From positions 1 to 64,000 of the forward strand of contig NZ_AHJE01000098.1 of the NCBI RefSeq assembly GCF_000243095.1: DNA of 64,000 bases. The letters run 5' to 3'. The DNA is from Cupriavidus basilensis OR16. Its GTDB lineage: Bacteria > Pseudomonadota > Gammaproteobacteria > Burkholderiales > Burkholderiaceae. A program made the position numbers and the translations under genes. Position 1 is the stretch's first letter; every line of letters begins with the position of its first letter. Positions 33,951 to 43,082 of the stretch are shown in pieces. A model generated the notes under the pieces. It was not told the origin of the DNA and did not search any database. It worked only from the letters and a program-made list of their open reading frames with translations.

Positions 33951-35605
33951 TCAGACCAGCGCGATGCGGTCCTCCACCAGCCGGATGTGGCCGCCCGGCT
34001 TGTCCTCCATGATCTTCATCGACTTCTGCCCGATATGCAGGCTGCAACCGCCGTGAATGCGCCGGCTCACCTCGATCACCGCCTCCGGGGACGGGCGGAG
34101 TTGCTCGGCAAGCTTGGCGAGCCTGGCGTCGAGCGCAATCGAGTCGCGGGTGAGCTTGAACAGCGTAGCGCGCGCCTTCTCGCGCAAGTCGCCCACCGCT
34201 TTCTCGGGATTCTTGGCGAAGAAGCTGACCAGTTGCTGCACCTTGGCCTGCTCCGCCTCCAACTGGCGGCGCTGGCCCTCGAGCTCGGCCTTCTCGGCTT
34301 CGGCATAGGGGTTGGTGCCCACCTGCACGATGGTCGCGGTGCCCGCGGAGGCGCCAAGGGTGGCGGTGCGCACCGCCAGTTGCGCACGGCAGCGCCCGCC
34401 GGTGATATTGCCCTGGCCGCCCTTGGGGCTGCCCGCGATGATGCTGCGCCCGGCGGCGACGTCGCTCTGGCGGATACCGCTTTCCACCTTGACCTCGGTA
34501 CCGGCCTCGACCACCGCGCTTTCGATGAAGCGCGCATGCAGCGAGCCCTTGCAGATCACCCGCGCCAGCGCGGCGCCTCGGCGCCCTGTTGCGTGCCTTG
34601 ATGCGTGCCCTCGGCCTTGCCGATGATGCCGCCCTTCACCACCACATTGCCGCCCGCCTCCACATGGGCAGCCTCGATCGTGCCGCTGACGATCACATCC
34701 CCGGTCACGCGTACGGTCATACCGGTCCTGATATCGCCGTTGACGCGCAGCGTGCCGTCGAAGGTGACGTTTCCGGAGTGCATGTCCACCGCTTCCACAT
34801 CGACCACCGGGCTCACCGATGCGCCCTGCGCCGACAGGGCCGGCGAGCCGGAGATCGCCGCCACCAGGACCTCGGGATCGGCGGGATCAGGCGCCACGCC
34901 GGTCAGGCCGTCCGCAAAAGGCGGATCGGCGGCCGGCACGGCGGGCACGATCTTGCCAAAGACATCGATGCCGTCGCTGCCCTGGCGGGCCGGGATGCGC
35001 CGCATCAGCGGCGTGCCGGGATTCACCAGCAACAGCGTGCCTAGGTCGCGCAGGTCGATGCGGCCGTTTTCGTCCTCGGCCACCAGCGGCTTGGGCGGTG
35101 CCAGCAGGCTCTCGAAGCGCGCTGGCGTGCCGGGCTGCGGCGCGCGTCCCGTGGCAATCTCGAGCCCGTCGCAATAGCCCGCCTCGACCGCGCCGCGCAG
35201 GGCCGCGCTGTCGGGCTCGGCCTTGACGCCGCGCTCGGCCAGCGCGGCACGGATCTCGTCGCGTGTCACCTCGCGCCCGCCCTGCGGCGGCAGCAGGTTG
35301 AGCCGTACGCTCAGGTTGTCGCTGCTGACGCTGAGATCGAAATAGCCGTCGGTCAGCTCGCCGATCAGCGCCTGCACGGGCGCCCCCTCGGCGGCGCGCT
35401 GGCATTGCGCGAGAAAGGCGCCGATCGCGGCGGTGTCCAGCTTCGCCTGCGCCCAGCCGCCGCCGGCCAGCGCCTCTTGCAGCGCGGCGCGGTCCGGCGC
35501 CATGTGGCCCGGCATGGCGGCATAGGCCGCGCGCAGCTGCCGCGCGGTCTCGTCCAGGCTGACCCGCAAACCGCCGTCCACTGTATCTTGTCCCCGGTTT
35601 TCCAT
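33951..35605 (-). pseudogene. fapA: FapA/DUF342 polymer-forming protein with one frameshift
   Basis: From ATG 35605 (AAGGGAA upstream) an N-terminal DUF342 region (about residues 90-200) is followed by right-handed beta-helix repeats: SGNVTFDGTLRVNGDIRTG, VTGDVIVSGTIEAAHVEAGGNVVVKGGI. The frame stops at 34556; one missing base near 34568-34573 (GAGGCGCCGCGC) separates it from a continuing frame with VICKGSLHARFIESAVVEAG, NITGGRCRAQL and a C-terminal coiled coil (EAEQAKVQQLVSFFAKNPEK). Together this is a ~550-residue FapA-type protein, linked to flagellar assembly or cell-surface scaffolds. The gap 35606-35926 upstream holds no gene that I can support. Confidence 0.75.
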
Positions 35606-35926
35606 TCGATTGTTCCCTTGATGGATCGTGTCCGGACGGCTCCGCCCCGTCCTCGGGGTCGCCCGCAATCCCGGCCTCGGCGATGCCGCGCCGCCGCTGC
35701 GCCATGGCGCGGCCGCCCGGTGCCCATGGCCTGCCATGCAGGCGCTTGAAGCCGGGGATGTCATTGATGCGCCGCGGGATCTCGGTCCCTTCTGACGCAC
35801 ACAACTCCATCGGCTGTTTTGCCGGAAACTTGAGCCGCAGCGCCGCCCGCAACCCATCGCCACGGCGAAAAATGTACACTTCCGCCCATCGACGGAACAC
35901 CGTGCCGCAACGCCAGGGGATCACAG

Positions 35927-36880
35927 ATGATTGTGCGAGACCGCCCATCGGGACTGAGGTTGTTCCTGGTCCTGCGAGGCTCGATCCTGTCGCGCATCTG
36001 GCGCGTGCTGCTGGTGAACCTGCTGGTAGCGATTGCCGTGACGATCAGCCACGGCGCGTTCTTCGAGCACAAGGTCACGCTCACGGCCATCCCCTTCACG
36101 CTGATCGGCCTGCCACTGGCCATCTTCCTGGGCTTTCGCAATACCGCCGCCTACGACCGCTTCTGGGAAGGGCGCAAGTTGTGGGGAGATCTGGTGGTGC
36201 GCAGCCAGAACCTGGCACGGCAATGCCTCACGCTGATCGCGGACAACGTGCCGGACAGCGCCGGCCATAAACCGGCGGGCCTGAACGACGCGCGCGTGCG
36301 CATGATCTCCCGCGCGATCGCCTATGCGTACGCGCTGCGCAACCGGTTGCGCGGCACCAGCGCCGCCACCGGCCTGGACCCGGCCTGGCTGCGCCCGGCG
36401 GAGTTCGCCGACCTGCAGCGCAGCACCAATGCGCCCGCCCAGTTGATGATGCGCATGGGCGAGGACCTGGGCCAGTGCGTGCGGCAGCACCGCGTCGAGC
36501 CCTGCCTCGCCGCCGGCATCGACGACACCTTGTCGGCCATGGTGGCCACGGCGGTGGCGTGCGACCGCATCCGCCACACGCCGATCCCGTTCTCGTACAC
36601 GCTGCTGCTGCACCGTACCGCCTACCTGTATTGTTTTTTGTTGCCGTTCGGGCTGGTGGATACCATCGGCTTCGTCACGCCCGTCGTGGTGGCCATCGTC
36701 GCGTACACCTTCTTCGGCCTGGATGCGCTGGGCGATGAGCTGGAAGAGCCGTTCGGCACCAGCGCCAACGACCTGCCGCTCGATGCGCTCTGCCGCGCCA
36801 TCGAGATCGGCATGAAGGAAGCGCTGGGCGACACCGAGCTGCCGCCACCGCTCGTACCCGTGGATTACTGCCTGCTTTAG
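35927..36880 (+). CDS. Bestrophin-family membrane protein (UPF0187)
   Basis: A 317-residue integral membrane protein. The N-terminal MIVRDRPSGLRLFLVLRGSIL, then LVNLLVAIAVTISHG (TM1), FTLIGLPLAIFLGFRNTAAYDRFWEGRKLWG (TM2 with the conserved FRNxxAYDRFWEGR motif) and HRTAYLYCFLLPFGLVD plus VVVAIVAYTFFGLDALGDELEEPFG in the C-terminal half are hallmarks of bacterial bestrophin homologues. These form pentameric anion or cation channels in the inner membrane. Full length, with no neighbour in an obvious operon. Confidence 0.92.
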   Translation: MIVRDRPSGLRLFLVLRGSILSRIWRVLLVNLLVAIAVTISHGAFFEHKVTLTAIPFTLIGLPLAIFLGFRNTAAYDRFWEGRKLWGDLVVRSQNLARQCLTLIADNVPDSAGHKPAGLNDARVRMISRAIAYAYALRNRLRGTSAATGLDPAWLRPAEFADLQRSTNAPAQLMMRMGEDLGQCVRQHRVEPCLAAGIDDTLSAMVATAVACDRIRHTPIPFSYTLLLHRTAYLYCFLLPFGLVDTIGFVTPVVVAIVAYTFFGLDALGDELEEPFGTSANDLPLDALCRAIEIGMKEALGDTELPPPLVPVDYCLL

Positions 36881-37040
36881 GGCGCCTGGCCGGCACGCTG
36901 GCGCGGCCGCGCCAGCGTGCGCCGGTTGCGCCACTCGCCCGAGCACGCGCGACTTTCGGTAAACTGCCGCTGTGCCGGCGCAGCGTCGTCCGGCTTTGGC
37001 GCACGCCTCACCGCTTTTCCCCAGGTTCCAGACATCCCAG

Positions 37041-37928
37041 ATGGCCCAGAAGTCCCCGGCGTCCAAGACGCCCGCCGCACCGGCGCCCAGCCCCCACGAA
37101 ATCCGTCCCGGCCAGTCCATCGAGCTGCTCAAGGCGCTGCATATCCTCACGCGCGACGGCAAGATGAACCAGGACAGCCGCCGCAAGCTCAAGCAGGTCT
37201 ACCACCTGTTCCAGTTCATCGAGCCGCTGCTGCAAGACCTCAAGCAGGATCACCCCGACGTGACGCTGGTCGACCATGGCGCCGGCAAGTCCTACCTCGG
37301 TTTCATCCTGTACGACCTGTTCTTCAAGGCGCAGCTCGACCAGTCGCACATCTACGGCATCGAGACGCGCGAGGAACTGGTGCGCAGCTCGCAGGAACTC
37401 GCCAGCCGGCTGGGCTTCGACGGCATGTCATTCCTGAACCTGTCGGTAGCGGAATCGATCACATCCGACCGGCTCCCTCCCGCCATCGACATCGTCACCG
37501 CGCTGCACGCCTGCAACACGGCCACGGACGATGCGATCCGCTTCGCGCTGGAAAAGCGCGCCAAGTACATCGTGGTGGTGCCGTGCTGCCAGGCCGAGGT
37601 GGCCGGCGTGCTGCGCAAAAACAAGGGCAAGCTGCTGGCCGGCAATCCGCTGACCGAGATCTGGCGCCACCCGCTGCATACGCGCGAATTCGGCAGCCAG
37701 GTGACCAACGTGCTGCGCTGCCTGCAACTGGAGGCGCACGGCTACCAGGTCAGCGTGACCGAGCTGGTGGGCTGGGAGCACTCGATGAAGAACGAGCTCA
37801 TCATCGCGCAGTACAAGGACCTGCCGCGCCGCCGCCCGGCCGAGCGGCTAAACGAAGTGCTGCGCACGCTGGGACTGGAAGAGATGGAAGCGCGCTTCTA
37901 TACGCAGGAGCCGGCCGCTGCCGGCTGA
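37041..37928 (+). CDS. SAM-dependent methyltransferase-like protein
   Basis: A 295-residue cytoplasmic protein. Rossmann-type motif I is in VTLVDHGAGKSYLGFILYDLFF (about residues 74-95), followed by IYGIETREELVRSS (acidic residue for SAM ribose), and IDIVTALHACNTATDDAIRF and VVVPCCQAEVAGVL further on. The HACNTATDDAI and PCCQ segments are typical of the GSTCD/METTL-like bacterial methyltransferase group whose substrate is unknown. The ATG at 37041 is chosen because it begins a plausible N-terminus; 23 open codons precede it. Confidence 0.75.
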   Translation: MAQKSPASKTPAAPAPSPHEIRPGQSIELLKALHILTRDGKMNQDSRRKLKQVYHLFQFIEPLLQDLKQDHPDVTLVDHGAGKSYLGFILYDLFFKAQLDQSHIYGIETREELVRSSQELASRLGFDGMSFLNLSVAESITSDRLPPAIDIVTALHACNTATDDAIRFALEKRAKYIVVVPCCQAEVAGVLRKNKGKLLAGNPLTEIWRHPLHTREFGSQVTNVLRCLQLEAHGYQVSVTELVGWEHSMKNELIIAQYKDLPRRRPAERLNEVLRTLGLEEMEARFYTQEPAAAG

Positions 37929-37959
37929 GGCTGCATAGCGCCATGCCAGCCGCGCGTTG

Positions 37960-38526
37960 TTATGCCCCGCTGGCCTCGCTCATCAGCTTGCGCCAGCCGT
38001 CGTGGCCAAGACGGCGCATGGTTTCCTGGTTGCGCTCGTAGATATCCGACGCATCGGGAAAGGCCGCCACGGCCCGCGCGATGCTGTCCTCGCGCAGCAA
38101 GTGCAGGATGGGGTAAGGCGCGCGGTTGGTGTAATTCTCGATGTCGTCCGGCTCGCTGCCGCCGAACTCGTAGTGCGGATGGAAGCTGGCGATCTGCAGG
38201 ATGCCCGCCAGGCGCAGGCTCTTGAGCAAGCGCTCGGCGAAATAGAGGAAATCGTTGTAGTCGAGAAATTCCGCCAGCGCCTGGGGCACGATCAGCAGGG
38301 TCGTGTCGATCTTGGCGGGGTCGGCATCGGCGAGCGTGCGCAGCTCGGTTTCGAGATCGGCGAGCACGCCCTCGGTATCGGTGGCTTCGCTCACCGTGTA
38401 GCGGATCTGCCGCTTCACGTGCACGGCCTTGGCGAAGGGGCACAGGTTGAGGCCGATCACCGCGCGCTCCAGCCATTGCTGGGTGGCGTCTACGATGGAC
38501 TGGGGGGATGGCGAAGCGGTGGGCAT
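37960..38526 (-). CDS. DUF1415 domain-containing protein
   Basis: A 188-residue protein filling the whole DUF1415 family: QWLERAVIGLNLCPFAKAVHVKRQIRY at the N-terminus, LLIVPQALAEFLDYNDFLYFAERLL in the middle and FHPHYEFGGSEPDDIENYTNRAPYPILHLLREDSI near the end. The Cys in LNLCPFAK and the His in FHPHYEF are conserved. Function unknown. It is convergent with the methyltransferase gene across ~30 bp. Confidence 0.9.
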   Translation of the reverse strand: MPTASPSPQSIVDATQQWLERAVIGLNLCPFAKAVHVKRQIRYTVSEATDTEGVLADLETELRTLADADPAKIDTTLLIVPQALAEFLDYNDFLYFAERLLKSLRLAGILQIASFHPHYEFGGSEPDDIENYTNRAPYPILHLLREDSIARAVAAFPDASDIYERNQETMRRLGHDGWRKLMSEASGA

Positions 38527-38588
38527 GGCGGTGCGTGACTGCGCTAAACCGCCATTTTAACCTCCTGCCCCCTGCAGGCCGGAGGGAC

Positions 38589-38981
38589 TTAGCGGCGCAC
38601 CCCGTAGATCTGCCTGGCCAGCGCCTCGGCCTGGCGCATGGCCGTGTCGCGTTCGGCCGTGCCCAGCTTGCCGCAGACGTACTCCAGGTTGGCGGTGTCC
38701 AGGTCGGTGACATGGCGCTCGCCGGACAGCACGATCACCTTGCGCCACATGCAGGCCTTGACGCGGTCGCGCTCCAGCCCGAGGCAGCCGGACTGCAGGC
38801 AGTACGAGAGGTTGCGCTGGGACAGGAAGTCGCCTTTCATGGCCTTTTCCTGCAACCCCTGCGCGGTTTCCTGCGCGAGCGACGGGTGTACGCCGGCCAC
38901 AAGACCCAGCAAGCCCAGCATGACCAGCACGAAGGCCCGCGCGGCGGGAAGAGGCAACGACAAGCGGGACGGCGAGGGCAT
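38589..38981 (-). CDS. Small secreted protein of unknown function
   Basis: A 130-residue protein with a clear signal peptide (hydrophobic AFVLVMLGLLGLVAGV, cleavage after SLAQE, about residue 37). The mature part has LQEKAMKGDFLSQRNLSYCLQSGCLG and a Cys in LEYVCGKLG; the short helical unit resembles one Sel1-like repeat. The ATG at 38981 gives the best signal sequence. It is divergent from the flavoprotein at 39118. Confidence 0.6.
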   Translation of the reverse strand: MPSPSRLSLPLPAARAFVLVMLGLLGLVAGVHPSLAQETAQGLQEKAMKGDFLSQRNLSYCLQSGCLGLERDRVKACMWRKVIVLSGERHVTDLDTANLEYVCGKLGTAERDTAMRQAEALARQIYGVRR

Positions 38982-39117
38982 GGGAGACGCGCAAGACCAG
39001 TGGCACGAGGGAATGGGCGATCTTAGCAGTTGTCCCTGCCCTATATAATCCGATCCGCCGCAGCCTCTCCTCGCACCCCTTTCCGCGATCGACCGCCCTC
39101 CCCCGGATCCAACCCAT

Positions 39118-40384
39118 ATGCCTGCACCCACCGCCTCCCTCCCAGCCGCCAGCGTCGCCGTGATCGGCGGCGGCCCCGCGGCCTGATGGCGCCGAGGTGC
39201 TGGCCGCACGTGGGTTTCGCGTGGACGTGTACGACGCCATGCCCTCGGTCGGCCGGAAATTCCTGATGGCCGGCCGCGGCGGCATGAACCTCACGCATTC
39301 CGAAGCGGCCGAGCCCTTCCTCGGGCGCTATGGCAAGCGTAGCGCGCAGATCGCGCCGCTGCTGGCCGGCTTCGATCCCCAGGCGCTGCGCGGCTGGGTG
39401 CACGGGCTGGGCATCGAGACCTTTGTCGGCAGCTCGGGCCGCGTCTTCCCCACCGACATGAAAGCCGCGCCGATGCTGCGTGCATGGCTGCACCGTCTGC
39501 GCGAGGCCGGCGTGCAGTTCCATATGCGGCATCGCTGGCTGGGCTGGGAGGATGAATCGGGCAAGCTGCGTTTCGCCACGCCGGATGGCGAACTGCGGGT
39601 CCAGGCCGATGCCACCGTACTGGCGCTTGGCGGCGGCAGCTGGGCGCGCCTGGGTTCCGACGGCGCCTGGGTGCCGCTGCTGGCAGCACGCGGCGTGAAC
39701 ATCGCCCCGTTGCGCCCCGCCAACTGCGGCTTCGACGTTGCCTGGAGCGAGCACTTTCACTCGCGCTTTGCCGGTCATCCGCTGAAAGCGGTAGCCATCG
39801 CGCTGCGCGGCCGCGACGGCGTTGCGCACTATCGCCAGGGCGAGTTCGTCATCACCGCCGGCGGCATCGAAGGGAGCCTGGTCTATGCGCTGAGCGCGCC
39901 AATGCGCGACCTGCTCGAAGCCACGGGCGAGGCCACGATCCATCTCGACCTGGCGCCAGGCCTGCCCGCCGAACGCGTGACCGAGGCCGTGCAGCGGCCG
40001 CGCGGCGCGCGCTCGCTGTCGAGCCACCTGCAGAGCAAGCTGGGCATCACCGGCGTGAAGGCCGGCTTGCTGCGCGAGTGCTTGTCAAAGGAAGAATTCG
40101 CCGACCCCGCGCGGCTGGCGGCGGCGCTCAAGGCGCTGCCCGTGCGCTTGCTGCGCGCGCGCCCGATCGATGAAGTGATCAGCAGCGCGGGCGGCGTCGC
40201 GTTCGAGGCGATGGACGCGCAATTGATGCTGCGCGCCGTGCCGGGCGTGTTCTGTGCCGGCGAGATGCTCGACTGGGAAGCGCCCACCGGCGGCTACCTG
40301 CTGACCGCCTGCTTTGCCAGCGGGCGCGCGGCCGGGCTAGGCGTCGCGGCCTGGCTGGAAGCCGCCCGGGCTGCCGGGCGCTAA
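39118..40384 (+). pseudogene. NAD(P)/FAD-dependent oxidoreductase (TIGR03862/HI0933-like), disrupted near its start
   Basis: Starting at ATG 39118, VAVIGGGPAA reaches a stop at 39184. Adding two bases within 39175-39195 (GCGGCCTGATGGCGCCGAG read as GCGGGCCTGATGGCGGCCGAG) restores GGGPAGLMAAEVLAARGFRVDVYDAM and joins the long downstream frame. The rest is typical: GRKFLMAGRGGMNLTHSE, VLALGGGSWARLGSDG, VISSAGGVAFEAMDA, and FCAGEMLDWEAPTGGYLLTACFASGRAAG. Flavoproteins of this type have unknown physiological substrates. Two single-base losses inside 15 nt of GC-rich sequence suggest a sequencing error. Confidence 0.82.
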
Positions 40385-40400
40385 GCCGGCTCAGGCGGGC

Positions 40401-42023
40401 TCAGGTCGCCTTGCCGTTGACAATGCTCAACGCCACGGCCTCTGCCACTTCAATGCCATCGATGGCCGCGGAGTAAATGCCGCCCGCATAGCCGGCGCCT
40501 TCGCCGGCAGGGTACAGCCCTTCCACATTCATGCTCTGGTAGTTGTCCTTGCGGCGGATGCGCAGCGGCGACGACGTGCGCGTTTCCACGCCGGTCAGCA
40601 CCGCGTCATGCATGGCAAAGCCGGCGATCTTCTTGTCCAGTTCGGGCAGCGCTTCGCGGATGGCTTCGATGATGTAGTCGGGCAGCGCGGTGGACAGGTC
40701 GGTCGGCGTGACGCCCGGCTTGTAGGACGGCTCGACCGCGCCCATCGCCGTGGACGGCCGGCGCGCGATGAAGTCGCCCACCAACTGCGCCGGCGCGTTG
40801 TAGTTGCGCCCGCCGAGTTCGAAGGCGCGCTCTTCCCAGTGGCGCTGGAAGGCGATGCCGGCCAGTGGGCCGCCAGGGAAATCCTCCGGCGTGATGCCCA
40901 CCACGATGCCGGCATTGGCATTGCGCTCGGCGCGGACGTACTGGCTCATGCCGTTGGTCACCACGCGGCCCGGCTCCGAGGCCGCGGCCACCACCGTGCC
41001 GCCCGGGCACATGCAGAAGCTGTAGACCGCGCGGCCGTTGCTGGCGTGGTGCACCACCTTGTAGTCCGCGGCGCCCAGCAGCTTGTTGCCGGCGAACTTG
41101 CCGAAGCGGCTGCTGTTGATCATGCCCTGCGGATGCTCGATGCGAAAACCCAGCGAGAACGGCTTGGCCTCCATGAACACGCCGCGCTCATGCAGCATCT
41201 CGAAGGTGTCGCGCGCGCTGTGGCCCACCGCCAGGACGACGTGGTCGGCCTGCAGGTACTCGCCGTTGGACAGCTTGAGCCCGCGCATCTTGCCGCCCTC
41301 GATATCCACGTCCTCGACGCGGGTCTCGAAGCGGACCTCGCCGCCCAGCGCGAAAATCTCGGCGCGCATCTTCTCCACCATGCTGACCAGGCGGAAGGTG
41401 CCGATGTGCGGGCGTGCGAGGTAGAGGATGTCCTCCGGCGCGCCGGCCTTGACGAATTCATCGAGGACCTTGCGGCCGTAGTGCTTCGGGTCCTTGATCT
41501 GGCTGTAGAGCTTGCCGTCGGAGAACGTGCCCGCCCCGCCCTCGCCGAACTGCACGTTCGACTCGGGATTGAGCACGCTCTTGCGCCACAGGCCGAAGGT
41601 GTCCTTGGTGCGCTCGCGCACTTCCTTGCCGCGCTCCAGGATGATGGGCTTGAAGCCCATCTGCGCCAGGATCAGGCCGGCGAGCAAACCGCACGGGCCC
41701 ATGCCGATCACCACCGGGCGCAGCGTGGTGCCCGGCGCGGGCGCCTGCGCGACGAAGCGGTAGGCCATGTCCGGCGTCACGCTCCAGTTCGACTTGCCGG
41801 CCATGCGCTTGATCGCCGCGGCTTCGTCCTTCACCGCGATATCGATGATGTAGGTGAGCTTGATATCGGAGCGCTTGCGGGCATCGTGCGCGCGGCGGTA
41901 CACGGTGAACCCGGTCAGGCCATCGGCCTTGACGCCAAGTTCGGCGAGGCGGGCGAGGACCACGGCCTCGAGATCGCTCTCGGCGTGGTCGAGCGGGAGT
42001 TTGACTTCACTTAGACGTAGCAT
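40401..42023 (-). CDS. FAD-dependent dehydrogenase (COG2509-type)
   Basis: A 540-residue flavoprotein. An N-terminal ~95-residue domain (LRLSEVKLPLDHAESDLEAVV ... KRSDIKLTYIIDIAV) precedes the FAD-binding motif VVIGMGPCGLLAGLILAQMG (about residues 108-127). GVETRTSSPLRIRRKDNYQS and LYPAGEGAGYAGGIYSAAIDGIEVAEA at the C-terminus are conserved in this family. A CMCPGGTVV motif with two Cys is near the middle. Reaction unknown. It is intact, in contrast to the neighbouring flavoprotein. Confidence 0.9.
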   Translation of the reverse strand: MLRLSEVKLPLDHAESDLEAVVLARLAELGVKADGLTGFTVYRRAHDARKRSDIKLTYIIDIAVKDEAAAIKRMAGKSNWSVTPDMAYRFVAQAPAPGTTLRPVVIGMGPCGLLAGLILAQMGFKPIILERGKEVRERTKDTFGLWRKSVLNPESNVQFGEGGAGTFSDGKLYSQIKDPKHYGRKVLDEFVKAGAPEDILYLARPHIGTFRLVSMVEKMRAEIFALGGEVRFETRVEDVDIEGGKMRGLKLSNGEYLQADHVVLAVGHSARDTFEMLHERGVFMEAKPFSLGFRIEHPQGMINSSRFGKFAGNKLLGAADYKVVHHASNGRAVYSFCMCPGGTVVAAASEPGRVVTNGMSQYVRAERNANAGIVVGITPEDFPGGPLAGIAFQRHWEERAFELGGRNYNAPAQLVGDFIARRPSTAMGAVEPSYKPGVTPTDLSTALPDYIIEAIREALPELDKKIAGFAMHDAVLTGVETRTSSPLRIRRKDNYQSMNVEGLYPAGEGAGYAGGIYSAAIDGIEVAEAVALSIVNGKAT

Positions 42024-42210
42024 GGGAACCTGGAATTCTGCGGCCGGTAGGTCGGCCCTGGAAGGGGCGCTGACTGCACTCTGGTTGAGCGTCGGGCTGG
42101 CCGGACCGCAATTTTATCGTTTTTAGGGCCAGGGTCCGCATTCTCTGCCACGAGAGCGCGAAATTGTGAGATCTTCCGCACCCCGGCAAGATAACCAGGA
42201 AGGAAGAAAG

Positions 42211-42516
42211 ATGATCGACGCACTAGTCAGCGGCCGGCTCCACGGCCACGCCAGCGAACGTTCCGGCCAGGGCGGCAGCCAGTACGTGACCGCCAAGCTC
42301 AAGGCCGCGATCAACGATGGCGATACTGTCATCGTCAACGTGATCGCGTTTGCCGACAAGGTGCGGGCGGGCCTGCTGGCGCTGGAGGACGGCGAGTCGG
42401 TCGCGCTGTCGGGCAGCCTCACGCCCAAGGTCTGGACCGACAAGAACGGCGACACCCGGCCCGCCCTGGACCTGGTGGCCCACGCCATGCTGAGCGCGCA
42501 CGACCAGCAGGACTGA
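42211..42516 (+). CDS. OB-fold single-stranded DNA-binding-like protein
   Basis: A 101-residue protein with the order of a small SSB/PriB-like OB-fold: MIDALVSGRLHGHASERSG, YVTAKLKAAINDGDTVIVNVIAFADKVRAGLLALEDGESVALSGSLTPKVWTDKNG, then a short C-terminal helix. Such proteins occur as orphan SSB paralogues in Burkholderiales. ATG at 42211 has AGGAAG upstream. The assignment rests on the alternating hydrophobic pattern and recalled homologues. Confidence 0.7.
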   Translation: MIDALVSGRLHGHASERSGQGGSQYVTAKLKAAINDGDTVIVNVIAFADKVRAGLLALEDGESVALSGSLTPKVWTDKNGDTRPALDLVAHAMLSAHDQQD

Positions 42517-42542
42517 CCGCCCAGGCCCGCTTCAGGCCCACT

Positions 42543-42908
42543 TCAGGCCTGCGCCAGCCGCAGCCAGCGGGTCCACCAGGGCCTTGCCACGGGTGCCTGC
42601 AGCCCCAACGTGGCGGCCTTCCGGGCCATCAGTTCCACCCAGCCCGGCGACAGCGCCACCACGCTGCCGGCCGGCAGGCGCCGCGCCTGCCGCCACACGG
42701 TGCCGGCCAGCCAGCGCGGCACCTCGGTGAGTTCGAGTTCGCCCTCCAGCACGCACAGGATCGTGCCGGCCCTGGCATGGAAGCGCAGCACACGGCCACT
42801 TTCCAGGTCGAGCGCTTGCGCTTGCGGCTCGGCGCCAGCCTGCATGGCGCGCGTGGGCTGCACGGGCTGGACCGTGGGGATGATCGGGTCTGAACGATAG
42901 CTTTGCAT
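42543..42908 (-). CDS. DUF2917 domain-containing protein
   Basis: A 121-residue protein. After a ~35-residue variable N-terminus comes the DUF2917 core: ALDLESGRVLRFHARAGTILCVLEGELELTEVPRWLAGTVWRQARRLPAGSVVALSPGWVELMA, a cupin-like strand set. Function unknown; common in Burkholderiales. The ATG at 42908 is preceded by GGAG. It is divergently transcribed from the MocR regulator, which very often controls its divergent neighbour, so regulation by that protein is possible. Confidence 0.8.
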   Translation of the reverse strand: MQSYRSDPIIPTVQPVQPTRAMQAGAEPQAQALDLESGRVLRFHARAGTILCVLEGELELTEVPRWLAGTVWRQARRLPAGSVVALSPGWVELMARKAATLGLQAPVARPWWTRWLRLAQA

Positions 42909-42994
42909 GATGCCGGCTCCCTGGCTTTGACAGGGTTCCAGACTACCGATGCGGGCCGGGACAAAACAGGCACACGCCCAGGGCTTGTGGACCA

Positions 42995-43048
42995 TAACAG
43001 AGGCATGACAGACCATCTGTTACGATACAGAAGACCACAATCTGTATC
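42995..43048. promoter_or_regulatory. Clustered dyad elements in the DUF2917/MocR divergent gap
   Basis: TAACAGA (42995) with TCTGTTA (43016), and GATACAGA (43024-43031) with TCTGTATC (43041-43048), form two interlocked inverted repeats built from one element, (T)CTGTW(A/T)C. They lie just before the likely MocR start, as expected for an autoregulated MocR operator. Confidence 0.55.
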
Positions 43049-43082
43049 TGTTGCGTCGACCGCCGCCGCGCCACCATGCCGC

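Noticed and set aside
42903..43082. MocR start upstream at 42903 or 43005
   Set aside because: These would place coding sequence over the clustered dyads and into the divergent DUF2917 promoter; the winged helix begins right after 43083.
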